DNA of 33,335 nt from CAYMST01 sp964393115 (lineage in GTDB: Bacteria; Bacteroidota; Bacteroidia; Cytophagales; Cyclobacteriaceae): NCBI GenBank assembly GCA_964393115.1, contig CAYMST010000017.1:1-33335 (forward strand), in the 5' to 3' direction. Positions 18,100 to 26,660 of the stretch are shown here, one piece after another; the first letter of the stretch is position 1; every line of letters starts with the position of its first letter. Below the pieces are notes generated by a model. It saw nothing but the letters and a program-made list of their open reading frames with translations. It was not told where the DNA came from and did no database searches. Position numbers and translations under genes: made by a program.

Positions 18100-21000
18100 A
18101 TGCGTCATTCATTTTTGATTTTCTATTCACTAATCTTTTTTGCGACCACTGAAATAGCCTTTGGTCAACAACTTTATGATGTTTCTGAGGCGATATATAT
18201 GGGAGATGTCAAAAGTTTTTCAATACTCGACCAAGGAACCGGCGCGAATTGTGTCCGATTTGATACTACTGGAACCAAAATGTTCGTACTTAATAGCAGC
18301 CGGTTAGCGTTTGACAATATACTCGAGTATGACTTATCGACTCCTTTTGATCCGGCTACAGCCAGCTATGCTGGAGACGCTGAAAAACTATCTGTTACCT
18401 CATATGGAGGTGTCCCAGAGAGCTTTTTATTCAATAATGATGGGACGAAACTATATCTTCTTGTTGGGACATTTGAAGATGAACTTATAGAGTTCGCATT
18501 AGCTACGCCTTACGATATTTCTACGGCAACCCATTTAGGTAATGATCAGCATCTTATTTTATGGACAGAGGAACATTTGCCGACTTCATTTGCTTTTAAT
18601 AATGATGGGACCAAGTTATTCGTCATTGGCTTTGACAACGAAATGGTCAATGAGTATGATCTTGATACCGCTTATGATGTGTCCTCAGCCGAATATGCTG
18701 GTGATGAAGAACGCTTTCCACTAACGGATCAGGACCGTGGGCCAAAGGACATCGCTTTCAACGATAACGGGACTAAAATGTACATTCTTGGTGTATCTGG
18801 AAATGATGTCAACGAATATGACCTGTCAGTTGCCTTCGATGTCTCAACAGCTAGTTACGCCGGGGAAAGTGAGACGGTATCGGTCGAGGATCAGGAAAAT
18901 CGGGTTCAATCAATGGCTTTTAATGCTGACGGAAGTAGAATGTACATATTGGGACTAGGGGCTGATGCTGTGGTTCAATATACGTTAACCGGAGAAAACG
19001 TCCATCCCGTAATCACGAGTATCAATCCAGTGCTTAACATCAATGATAAGGATGAGGCTAAAGTTTTTGAAGATTTAATCATCCAAGATGGTAATAATGA
19101 TGAGCTATCAGCGGAGATAACGCTATTAAATGGTTCTGGTATCTTTTCAGGTGATGGATTAACAGGATCAGGTCCTTACCTTACCGATACCTTGGTAGTA
19201 TCTGGTCTACAGGATGTGTTGAACGCTATTACTTTTGATCCGGCTGATGATGTAGCAGTAAATGGAGCGGCCGACACGCTATTGGTTAGGATAGAAATTG
19301 CCGATGATTCACTTTCTGTTGTTGATACCATTCAAACAATAGTAGAGTCAGGGGCTCTTGTAACGCTATTAAAAACGGGGACGTTTGGACCAGATACGTC
19401 TGCCGTTGAGTTCGAAATCAAGTTTAATGAACCTGTCTTTGAACTAGATACGAGTGATCTAAATATTGAAGCTTCGGAAAAAGTGTCATTCCGATTGGCA
19501 AGCCTTACTGGAAGTGATTCTGTCTACACGCTTCTCTTCGATAGTCTGGGGGGTGATGGGGTGATTGAAGTAAGTATCCGCGAAGGCAATGATATTAAAG
19601 ACAGTTTAAACAATCCATTGACACAATCAGCCTATGACGGTCACATTGTTGGTAGATCATTTAACTTATCCTTTGCGGCTTATACTGGTGATGATAAGAC
19701 TTTATCCGTCAAGCCTCCGGCACGTCAATCACAAAGATTAAGGTTTAGTCCCGATGGGATGAAGATGTATGTTTTGGGTGCATCTTCAACTTTAACTGCC
19801 ATTGAGGATCTTTTTGAGTTTCAACTCAGTTCTGCATTTGATCTGGCAACCGCGACTTATTCTGATTCTTGGAAAATACCTGGATCTGATTATTACAGAT
19901 CTTTTATCATAAGTCCTGATGGATTAAAACTATTTGCGCTGGCTTCGATAGATGATGAGGTTAAGCAGTTTACACTTTCCACACCATTTCTGATCTCTTC
20001 AGCTACTTATGATGGAGATGATGAGGTATTGACACTAGGCACTGAATTGGGATCACCACAAGATATAGCTTTTAGCAATGATGGACTAAGCGTATACATT
20101 CTAGACGGGGATGATGATAAAATTGAACAATATGAACTAAAGGTAGCTTATGATGTGTCAACAGGGGCTTACATGGGCAGTCAAAATAGCATTAACGTTT
20201 CGTCTGATTCACCATCAACACCCCAATCCATTGAGTTTAGTAATGATGGAAGGAAATTGTTTGTTCATGAATTAAAGCTTTTTGATATCGATGAGAAAAT
20301 CCATACCTACTCTATGTCCACACCATTTGATATTACATCTGCTGTTTATCTTGGGGATGATGAAATTATAGATGTTTCAGATCAAGAAAGAAATCTCAGC
20401 GGTTTCACGTTTAGTAATGATGGTAATCACTTATTCATACTTGGAGAAGAGGGTGATGATGTAAGCGAGTACATCATTTGCAATACAGCTCCTGAGATCA
20501 CACAAATCTCCGACGCTTCAGTGCAAGTTGGTAGTCAATTATTGATTTCTTTCGAAATCAGTGATCTTCATGACGATGATATTACTATTGGTGCAGATTC
20601 AACCTCAAGCAATAAAGGGATGATTACCAACAATTCGCTTCAAACACTCAGCTGGACTCCTGATACATCAGATGTCGGTCAGCACGAAGTAATTGTGACG
20701 GTTGATGATGGCGAACTTTCTACGACGGATACATTCCAAATAAACGTTGTACTCTTGCCCTACGTAAATAGTGCCATTTCGGATCAAACAACACTAGAAG
20801 GTGTGGCATATGAGTTTACATTTTCGGAAAGCACATTCGTTGATCCGTTAGGGAGCGAATTGAACTACATAGCCATCAAGCAAGATAGTACTGCGTTACC
20901 TGCTTGGTTAAGTTTTGATGATAACACTAGAACTTTTTCAGGTACTCCTACATCATCCGATATAGGGATGATAGGGATACAAGTTTATGCTTATAATGAT

Positions 21001-22635
21001 AGAGGAGATTCGATATCGGATGCGTTTGAACTTGACGTAGATTTTCTGGCGAATATCTGGAATGGTACGTCTTGGAGCGTGGGTCAAAAACCTACGTCTT
21101 CGGATAGTGCAGTCATCGCTGGAAACTACTATTCATCTGTTGAAGGAACATTTACATCACGAGCACTTACGGTGATGAGCGGCGACACACTATTCTTAGA
21201 CGCTCCGGGGACGCATGTGTTGATAGAAGATACCTTATCGAATAGCGGCACCATAGAGGTTAGCTCTGGTGCAGGACTGGTAACCAGAGGTGGAGTGAGT
21301 GATGGCGAATACTATTTCGAGCGCATTACGACGTTTTCCAAGGAGCAAGCCAAGTATAGTATGATCGGTTCGCCTATCGAATCCGGGAATACAAATGAGC
21401 TTGGAACGGTAGTCTACAAGTATGATGAGACGGTGGCTTATGATACCACCAGTGGAGTAGAGGGACTTAACCGTTTTGTCCTGCTTCCTGAAGCTGGTGA
21501 ATCCATGACGCCAGGACAAGGATATTTCTCGGCTTATACCGGGACTGTTATGATGAAAGGAAAGCCAAATCACGGGGATATATCGTATGATCTATCTCGC
21601 ACCAATCACTCGTTTTTAGAAGCTGATAGCTCAGAAAATGATTTTGAAGGCTTCCATGTGGTGGCCAACCCATATCCAGCGGCTATTAGCCTCCAAAAGT
21701 TTATCAATGGAAATGCGGGGAATATAGTGGAGACCGTTTGGATCTGGGATGACGGAGGTTCGAATGTCGGACGTCGTGGTAATAGCGATTATTTGACCAT
21801 CAACGTATTAGGTGTTTCCATGGGAGGGAGTTCTCGAGGAGGAGCCTGGAATAGTCATATCGGTTCTTTTCAAGGTTTTTTCGTGAAGGCTGACCATACG
21901 ACTTCATTGGGTTTTGCGGATAGCATGAAGGTAGTTGGGAACAATAGGAGCGAAGCATTTTTCCGAACGAAGTCGGCCTATCAAACGCTGAAGTTAAGCT
22001 TGTCTAAAGAAGGGGAGCATCAGTATGAAACGTTGGTTGGTTTTACTTCAGACGCTACTGCCAAAGTGGACGATGTATATGACGCTCCCTTGCTGAACTC
22101 TGGATTGAAAAATCAAGTTTTTAGTTCCATTGACCAAGTGGCTTACGCGATTCAGGCCGTTGGCTTAGATAAGCCTTTGGTTTCGGTAGGTGTGTCTTTG
22201 GAGAAAGACGGGTTGTATATGCTATCATTGAGCAATCTGAACATCGACCGATCACAAACGGTATACTTGACCGACCATTTCACCGGTGAAAAAGTAGTAT
22301 TGAATGACATAGGGTATGAGTTTCTTGGGACAGAAGGAGTGTACAAAGAGCGTTTTACGTTGCAAATTGGGGATAAGTCTGCGCTGACTGATGTTCAGTC
22401 TCTCCATTCCGCATTACAGGTTTTCAGTGCTGATCAAACGCTATTCATAAGATCAGAAGTACTAACCCATTTGGAGTCCATAAAGATTTTCAGTCTGACG
22501 GGGGAGTTGGTTGAAGAGCTTGAGCAAATAGATTTACCAAAACACGGATATGAACGTCAAGTAGGCTTAACGGGGATTTATATTGTTGCTGTTGTAAGCG
22601 ATGATATGGTGAGGATTCAGAAGGTTAGGTTTTAA
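18100..22635 (+). CDS. Secreted double beta-propeller-like protein with Ig/cadherin-like domains, shared C-terminal module and T9SS sorting domain
   Basis: I start this at ATG 18100, which gives a compact signal peptide ending 'TEIAFGQ' (1511 residues); an in-frame TTG at 18085 is possible but less likely. Residues about 24-292 hold five repeats of roughly 55 residues, each with 'AFNNDGTKLFVIG', 'NEYDL' and 'YDVSTA-YAGDEE' elements, as in NHL/WD-like propellers. Two Ig-like domains follow (about 302-520). A second five-repeat propeller covers about 520-793. Two putative-Ig/cadherin-like domains follow; the second has 'PAWLSFDDNTRTFSGTPTSS', typical of dystroglycan-type cadherin-like domains. 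The shared module begins at Trp987 (nt 21058). A surface binding protein is inferred; no catalytic site was seen. It shares its promoter element with the two genes before it although the N-terminal region is unrelated. Confidence 0.88.
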   Translation: MRHSFLIFYSLIFFATTEIAFGQQLYDVSEAIYMGDVKSFSILDQGTGANCVRFDTTGTKMFVLNSSRLAFDNILEYDLSTPFDPATASYAGDAEKLSVTSYGGVPESFLFNNDGTKLYLLVGTFEDELIEFALATPYDISTATHLGNDQHLILWTEEHLPTSFAFNNDGTKLFVIGFDNEMVNEYDLDTAYDVSSAEYAGDEERFPLTDQDRGPKDIAFNDNGTKMYILGVSGNDVNEYDLSVAFDVSTASYAGESETVSVEDQENRVQSMAFNADGSRMYILGLGADAVVQYTLTGENVHPVITSINPVLNINDKDEAKVFEDLIIQDGNNDELSAEITLLNGSGIFSGDGLTGSGPYLTDTLVVSGLQDVLNAITFDPADDVAVNGAADTLLVRIEIADDSLSVVDTIQTIVESGALVTLLKTGTFGPDTSAVEFEIKFNEPVFELDTSDLNIEASEKVSFRLASLTGSDSVYTLLFDSLGGDGVIEVSIREGNDIKDSLNNPLTQSAYDGHIVGRSFNLSFAAYTGDDKTLSVKPPARQSQRLRFSPDGMKMYVLGASSTLTAIEDLFEFQLSSAFDLATATYSDSWKIPGSDYYRSFIISPDGLKLFALASIDDEVKQFTLSTPFLISSATYDGDDEVLTLGTELGSPQDIAFSNDGLSVYILDGDDDKIEQYELKVAYDVSTGAYMGSQNSINVSSDSPSTPQSIEFSNDGRKLFVHELKLFDIDEKIHTYSMSTPFDITSAVYLGDDEIIDVSDQERNLSGFTFSNDGNHLFILGEEGDDVSEYIICNTAPEITQISDASVQVGSQLLISFEISDLHDDDITIGADSTSSNKGMITNNSLQTLSWTPDTSDVGQHEVIVTVDDGELSTTDTFQINVVLLPYVNSAISDQTTLEGVAYEFTFSESTFVDPLGSELNYIAIKQDSTALPAWLSFDDNTRTFSGTPTSSDIGMIGIQVYAYNDRGDSISDAFELDVDFLANIWNGTSWSVGQKPTSSDSAVIAGNYYSSVEGTFTSRALTVMSGDTLFLDAPGTHVLIEDTLSNSGTIEVSSGAGLVTRGGVSDGEYYFERITTFSKEQAKYSMIGSPIESGNTNELGTVVYKYDETVAYDTTSGVEGLNRFVLLPEAGESMTPGQGYFSAYTGTVMMKGKPNHGDISYDLSRTNHSFLEADSSENDFEGFHVVANPYPAAISLQKFINGNAGNIVETVWIWDDGGSNVGRRGNSDYLTINVLGVSMGGSSRGGAWNSHIGSFQGFFVKADHTTSLGFADSMKVVGNNRSEAFFRTKSAYQTLKLSLSKEGEHQYETLVGFTSDATAKVDDVYDAPLLNSGLKNQVFSSIDQVAYAIQAVGLDKPLVSVGVSLEKDGLYMLSLSNLNIDRSQTVYLTDHFTGEKVVLNDIGYEFLGTEGVYKERFTLQIGDKSALTDVQSLHSALQVFSADQTLFIRSEVLTHLESIKIFSLTGELVEELEQIDLPKHGYERQVGLTGIYIVAVVSDDMVRIQKVRF
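21058..22635 (+). repeat. Shared C-terminal module, copy 3 (1578 nt)
   Basis: Begins at TGG of 'WNGTSW' and ends at the stop codon. It is closest to copy 2; both contain 'GFHVVANPYPAAI' and 'ADHTTSLGFADSMKV' and end 'GIYIVAVVSDDMV'. Confidence 0.85.
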
Positions 22636-22690
22636 CCGGGATTTTCGGGTTTAAATAATAAGAAAAACATCCATTCACATATTTGTTTAG

Positions 22691-22713
22691 AGACTGCCCT
22701 TATGGGGCAGCCT
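22691..22713. terminator. Hairpin between convergent genes
   Basis: CTGCCC (22694-22699) pairs with GGGCAG (22705-22710), extended by outer AG/CT pairs across one mismatch. It sits between the + strand stop at 22635 and the minus-strand stop at 22721. A pyrimidine-rich tail follows on the + strand, so it probably ends the propeller gene and may act on both strands. The GGCTGCCC core recurs in the terminator at 32406. Confidence 0.55.
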
Positions 22714-22720
22714 CTATTTG

Positions 22721-23965
22721 CTATTTCTTTCTTTCAAAGGCTTTAATAAGATCTATATTAGCTTTTTCTATAGTGGTTAAAAGATGAGAAACATCTGTCA
22801 CAGTATTGTCAAGATCATACCAGCTTTGCGCTTTAAAATAGTGCTCCATTTTGCCACCGCTCTTAAACCTATAGCTGTGTCTAGCGAAGATCTCGTTTCG
22901 CATGATTTGCAGTTCTTCTTTACTCAAGCCATCTAATTGCCAGTTTTTGATCAGTTTGTAAGAAGCTTTGGGGTACTTGCCAAGAGGCTCGTTTGGACCA
23001 AGGTAAGAACCGAACTCTTTACTTTCGTGAAAGATGATACCAAAAGTCTCAGAACGAATATCGGATGCTCCGACGAAGTCTTTTAGCGCCACGAATTCGA
23101 AAAGCAATTGCGCCTTGTCATAGACCTTACTGCCATTAACAGTTAAGTCTTGATACAAAATAGACTTTTTTAGCCATGTTTCATTTCCTTCATCATCTTT
23201 ACCCCATTCATTATAGTGCTTTGTGGCTTTTATGGTGCCTTCAAGAAAAGTTATAGCTAGGTTCCATTCAGACTCTGAAAATCCAAAGTGGTATTTTCCT
23301 CTATAATCCATTTTGCCTTCTGGTCTCCAGTCGACAAAAGCAAAACTTGGTAAGCTCTCCAAGCCGTATGATACCGTTTTTTTATTAATCTGGTCTTTTG
23401 CAGCTTTTTTAATGGCGCTGATGGTCGTCAGTTCTTTTCCTGTTGTGAGTATGTCATTCAGCTTTTCGTATGTCCCGAATACATAGTTTTTGTATTGATT
23501 CTCGTAATAAGAATCCTCTCCATGGGATAAATATACTCCATTCACCGCAAAAGGGACTGCGGCCTCTGGCCCTGCACCAGTAGACCATTTGGTCATTACG
23601 ATAATATCATCACTTCCATCCATGTTAAGATCTTCAAACCCAATAGCCGTTACTTCTTCTAAGTTCCATGTGTTTTCAATAAGCTTAGGAAACTCATAAA
23701 TAGCTTTTCCATCCTTTACCAGGTAAAAGTGTACCTCGCTAAGCTCTGTAGTGGTCACAAACTGTACAGGTCCAAAATTTGGCAGCATAAGGTTGAAACT
23801 CTGGCGCTCTAGTGGTTCTCCAAGCATACCTATTTGGTCATTTTTAGCTGGTCCAGAGGTTTCATGTACAGTGTTTTCTTCTTGACTTTTCTTCGTCGGA
23901 CTACTACAGGAATACAAGAGTATTAAAATGCTTGCCAAGAATAGGTTTTTAATAAGGTGCTTCAT
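22721..23965 (-). CDS. Lipoprotein with C-terminal YARHG domain
   Basis: This is a 414-residue protein with a lipoprotein signal: 'MKHLIKNLFLASILILLYSC' places the lipobox Cys at residue 20, so it should be lipid-anchored in the cell envelope. Around residue 112 'GFEDLNMDGSDDIIVM' resembles a Ca2+-binding FG-GAP/EF-hand-like loop. The last 70 residues match the YARHG domain: 'LQIMRNEIFARHSYRF', an aromatic-rich 'HYFKAQSWY' and the closing 'IEKANIDLIKAFE'. The name-giving tetrad reads FARHS instead of YARHG. YARHG domains are extracellular and of unknown function, so no activity is assigned. The gene stands alone, convergent with the module gene, with an AT-rich region of about 400 nt upstream. 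Confidence 0.8.
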   Translation of the reverse strand: MKHLIKNLFLASILILLYSCSSPTKKSQEENTVHETSGPAKNDQIGMLGEPLERQSFNLMLPNFGPVQFVTTTELSEVHFYLVKDGKAIYEFPKLIENTWNLEEVTAIGFEDLNMDGSDDIIVMTKWSTGAGPEAAVPFAVNGVYLSHGEDSYYENQYKNYVFGTYEKLNDILTTGKELTTISAIKKAAKDQINKKTVSYGLESLPSFAFVDWRPEGKMDYRGKYHFGFSESEWNLAITFLEGTIKATKHYNEWGKDDEGNETWLKKSILYQDLTVNGSKVYDKAQLLFEFVALKDFVGASDIRSETFGIIFHESKEFGSYLGPNEPLGKYPKASYKLIKNWQLDGLSKEELQIMRNEIFARHSYRFKSGGKMEHYFKAQSWYDLDNTVTDVSHLLTTIEKANIDLIKAFERKK

Positions 23966-24370
23966 GTTCTGAAGATTTTGATTTGGTAATTAGAATAATT
24001 CGAATTGTTGATAGTTCTGGATTTCAGTGTAGTAGTACTTCATCAACATAGATAGATGAATTTTATCAAATGATAAATGTATAAAGATAATTTTTCGAAT
24101 GTATAAATGGTTTTTCAGAAGCATTTTATCGGAATTGGAAAAACTCCTCATATAATATGACTGATCTATCCAATGTTGAAAAATGTTTTATAGCAGTTTT
24201 TTTAATGCTTTTTAGCATAATTTATTAATTGTATTCGTAGTTTTTTTGCACGTAAAAATACGTACCAGATAATTCCAATATAAGTAATTTGAATGAAAAG
24301 GCACCGAAGATCAATCTAGATTGATCTTCGGTTATTGCAGGTAAAAACACTTCAGTACAAGGTGTAATGT
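23966..24370. other. AT-rich gene-free region
   Basis: It is very AT-rich from about 23990 to 24300, with no coding frame I would trust. It contains the upstream region of the YARHG lipoprotein and ends with the palindrome at 24304-24331. A non-coding RNA ending at the palindrome is possible but not shown. Confidence 0.5.
24304..24331. repeat. Perfect 28-bp palindrome
   Basis: CCGAAGATCAATCT is followed directly by its exact reverse complement, with no spacer (AGATCT-like core TCTAGA). It could be a dimeric regulator's operator or a terminator stem with a 4-6 nt loop. The tail on either strand is not a good T-tract. It lies 40 nt before the small frame at 24371. Confidence 0.8.
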
Positions 24371-24586
24371 TTGATCGGTGTGTTATGCCCGGTATTTACT
24401 CAGAAGCGGGTCGAAATGAGAAGCCTGTTTCTTATGTTTTGGAATAATTGTGGTGGCTATAGGCTTGCTGGGTTTCGAGGGAAGTTCTCTAAAGAAGATG
24501 AAGTGGCAGCCACCGAGCAACTAAAAAGACGTGAAGAGCTAGAGCGAGAAATAAAGCTATCTGAGAAAAAGAAACTAGCAGCCTGA
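24371..24586 (+). CDS. Possible small protein, charged C-terminus (71 aa)
   Basis: I do not recognise this protein. The N-terminal 25 residues are hydrophobic or aromatic ('MRSLFLMFWNNCGGYRLAGF'). The rest is a highly charged, probably helical tail ('FSKEDEVAATEQLKRREELE' and on, ending 'KKKLAA'). The Met at nt 24416 is an alternative start and gives a 56-residue product. Support comes from the coding-like helical tail, the palindrome just upstream and a strong terminator whose stem surrounds the stop codon. It could also be a fragment or an RNA gene. Confidence 0.4.
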   Translation: MIGVLCPVFTQKRVEMRSLFLMFWNNCGGYRLAGFRGKFSKEDEVAATEQLKRREELEREIKLSEKKKLAA

Positions 24587-24610
24587 TACGCTTGCTGCTA
24601 GACTTTTATT
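24575..24610 (+). terminator. Rho-independent terminator overlapping the small gene's stop codon
   Basis: CTAGCAGC (24575-24582) pairs perfectly with GCTGCTAG (24594-24601), followed by ACTTTTATTT. The TGA stop of the 71-codon frame (24584-24586) lies in the loop. Confidence 0.75.
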
Positions 24611-24618
24611 TGGTTTGT

Positions 24619-24643
24619 AAAGCCGTCCCTTTGGGACGGTTTT
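24619..24643. terminator. Bidirectional terminator between convergent genes
   Basis: CCGTCCC (24623-24629), a TTT loop and GGGACGG (24633-24639) make a 7-bp GC-rich stem, extended to 11 pairs by AAAG/TTTT. T-runs flank it on the + strand. It sits 40 nt beyond the stop of the minus-strand ABC ATPase gene. Confidence 0.75.
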
Positions 24644-24682
24644 CGTGTATATAGGTGATGTTTATCCGTATATTGTGTATTG

Positions 24683-25381
24683 TTAAGTGCTCGAACCTGC
24701 TCCGAACATCTCTAGTTTACTGAGCTTTTGATCGATTTGTTCTTGATTAAACACTTGTGTTAAACCTTCAAATTCCTCTTTTGGGATAGGATAAGAAATC
24801 TGTCCTTTCTCCAAAATATGGATAATGTCACATGTGTTCTCTAGTGTTGCAAATATATGGGAAGAGACAAGTACTGTCTTTTGGAGTGCTTTTAATCTCA
24901 AGATGATCTCTGTGATGAGAAAGTTGCTTTCTAAATCGACTCCATTAAATGGCTCATCAAGAATGAAAAAATCATTTTTCTGTACGAGTAAACCAGTTAG
25001 GGCAAGTTTCTTTTTCATGCCGGTCGAATAGGTTTCAGCGTATTTAGAAAGTGGCAGATCGAAGATGTTTTGATGCTCAAGATCTGCTGGTGTTATGTTG
25101 CGCGCTCTACTGAGTAGTGAGAGGTATTCCTTACCCGTAATCTTGGAAAGAAACAGCGGGTTGGTTTGTAAATAGCCGATGCGTCCAGTGTAGTTAGCGG
25201 TAGGGTATTTAATACGGCCCTTGCAGTTAACCAGCCCCGTAAGACACTCAAAAAAAGTAGTTTTTCCAGCGCCATTCTTACCTACAATGCCATACACTTT
25301 TCCTGGTTCAAACTTTACACTGATATCTCCTAGCACTGACTTAGTCCCATAGTTTTTCGAGAGATTTTCAATAGAAATCAT
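24683..25381 (-). CDS. ABC transporter ATP-binding protein
   Basis: This 232-residue ATPase subunit has all the nucleotide-binding motifs: Walker A 'GKNGAGKT' (34-41), signature 'YSTGMKKKL' (118-126, STGMK replacing the usual LSGGQ as is common in exporter-type ABC-2 systems), Walker B 'FFILDEP' (138-144) and H-loop 'VSSH' (His175). It should dimerise and drive a membrane partner at the inner membrane. The membrane gene at 25520-26512 lies directly upstream on the same strand, 138 nt away, and is the likely partner. ATG start. The substrate cannot be told from the sequence. Confidence 0.92.
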   Translation of the reverse strand: MISIENLSKNYGTKSVLGDISVKFEPGKVYGIVGKNGAGKTTFFECLTGLVNCKGRIKYPTANYTGRIGYLQTNPLFLSKITGKEYLSLLSRARNITPADLEHQNIFDLPLSKYAETYSTGMKKKLALTGLLVQKNDFFILDEPFNGVDLESNFLITEIILRLKALQKTVLVSSHIFATLENTCDIIHILEKGQISYPIPKEEFEGLTQVFNQEQIDQKLSKLEMFGAGSST

Positions 25382-25519
25382 GATTAAAGTATTTGTTTAT
25401 CTGGTTGAATATTAGTTGTTTACTGGTTGATTGTCTCATGAATACGAATATCTGTTAGAATCACCATTCCTCGTCCATCAGTTCCACTTGACACCAAAGC
25501 CTACGATATTACAGGTTAA

Positions 25520-26512
25520 TTATTCATTTCGTGAGGCTTGTGGATGCTTTGTGAAATGAGGGTCAAAAAAATGTAATTTTTTCAATTGCCTAATAGCTTT
25601 GTTATAATAAATGAATGGCATGATTATGAGCATTGGGGCAAAAAACAGCGATACTAGTAGTGGTATAGCTTGTAATAGGTCCAGTTTTCTTGGGTACATG
25701 CTATACTTGATCAAAACAAACGTAAGACCGGCAAGAAGAGATATGATTTGAACGATGAACAATGTCAAGGCCTGACTGGGAAAGGCGATACTCAGCAGGA
25801 TACCCCAAGGAACGCACAGAATAGAAGCGGTGATGAGGGAGTTTTTTATTTTTTCAGATAAGAACTTTTGAGGGCTACCATCATGTATCCATATGAAATA
25901 AACAGGTTCTAATTTGATGAGAGAAAATAAAGAACATACTAGGTTTAGTAAACCATATGCGACCAGTCCGAGGTTAGCGTTTGAGACATCGATAGCCTTG
26001 ACCAGGACAAAATAGAGGATGAGAATCAAAAACCAAGTGGTTCGAAACCCGACTATCGCCTCAAAAGGCCATTTCCAAAAAGGGGTAGGGATTACTGGTT
26101 TATGAATTTTTTTACGTTCGTAAAAGACGAGTATGAGGGAAAGTAATAACAAGGCAATAGGTGTATAAAATTCACCTTTAATGGATAAAAACAATGCGAA
26201 AGGAAAAGAAAACATGAGGTTTTCTATTAACCTAACCTTGACATAATTCCGTGCTAAAATAGGTTTTAGTAGTTGTTGTTTTTGCGTACTTCCTTGTTGT
26301 AGCATGGTCATGATGCCGATTAAAGCATAACACCATGCTGGATAAGGAATTCTTGCGAAGATGATGTAGGAGCCAAATACAAAGGCCAATAGTAGCAAGA
26401 GAAAACCTAGGTATGGGTGAATACCTATATCTTCCTTGATGATCCTTTTCGTTATAAGGTATTTTAGTTCAAAGTAGTGCTTAATCAAATTTCTTTTCTC
26501 TATGTGAGTCAA
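25520..26512 (-). CDS. Multi-span membrane protein, probable ABC transporter permease partner
   Basis: This is a 330-residue hydrophobic protein with about seven to eight predicted membrane segments, for example 'YLGFLLLLLAFVFGSYIIFA', 'PIALLLLSLILVFY', 'TTWFLILILYFVLV' and 'LLVSLFFAPMLIIMPFIYY'. The N-terminus is basic and cytoplasmic in character. No family motif is recognised with certainty; the permease role is inferred from its position before the ABC ATPase gene. The start is TTG at 26512: an in-frame stop lies four codons upstream and no ATG occurs before the first membrane segment. It is transcribed divergently from the gene at 26661. Confidence 0.7.
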   Translation of the reverse strand: MTHIEKRNLIKHYFELKYLITKRIIKEDIGIHPYLGFLLLLLAFVFGSYIIFARIPYPAWCYALIGIMTMLQQGSTQKQQLLKPILARNYVKVRLIENLMFSFPFALFLSIKGEFYTPIALLLLSLILVFYERKKIHKPVIPTPFWKWPFEAIVGFRTTWFLILILYFVLVKAIDVSNANLGLVAYGLLNLVCSLFSLIKLEPVYFIWIHDGSPQKFLSEKIKNSLITASILCVPWGILLSIAFPSQALTLFIVQIISLLAGLTFVLIKYSMYPRKLDLLQAIPLLVSLFFAPMLIIMPFIYYNKAIRQLKKLHFFDPHFTKHPQASRNE

Positions 26513-26660
26513 ATATACAGTTCAAAGGTAGAGCTGTGTTATGATATGAACTTATATAACTTAGAGATATTGCTTAAATAGGCCAATATTTGTGGTATTC
26601 TAATGAAGTGTTTTATTACACTTAAACTTATGGATTAGACCTGAATTAACTGATAATGAT

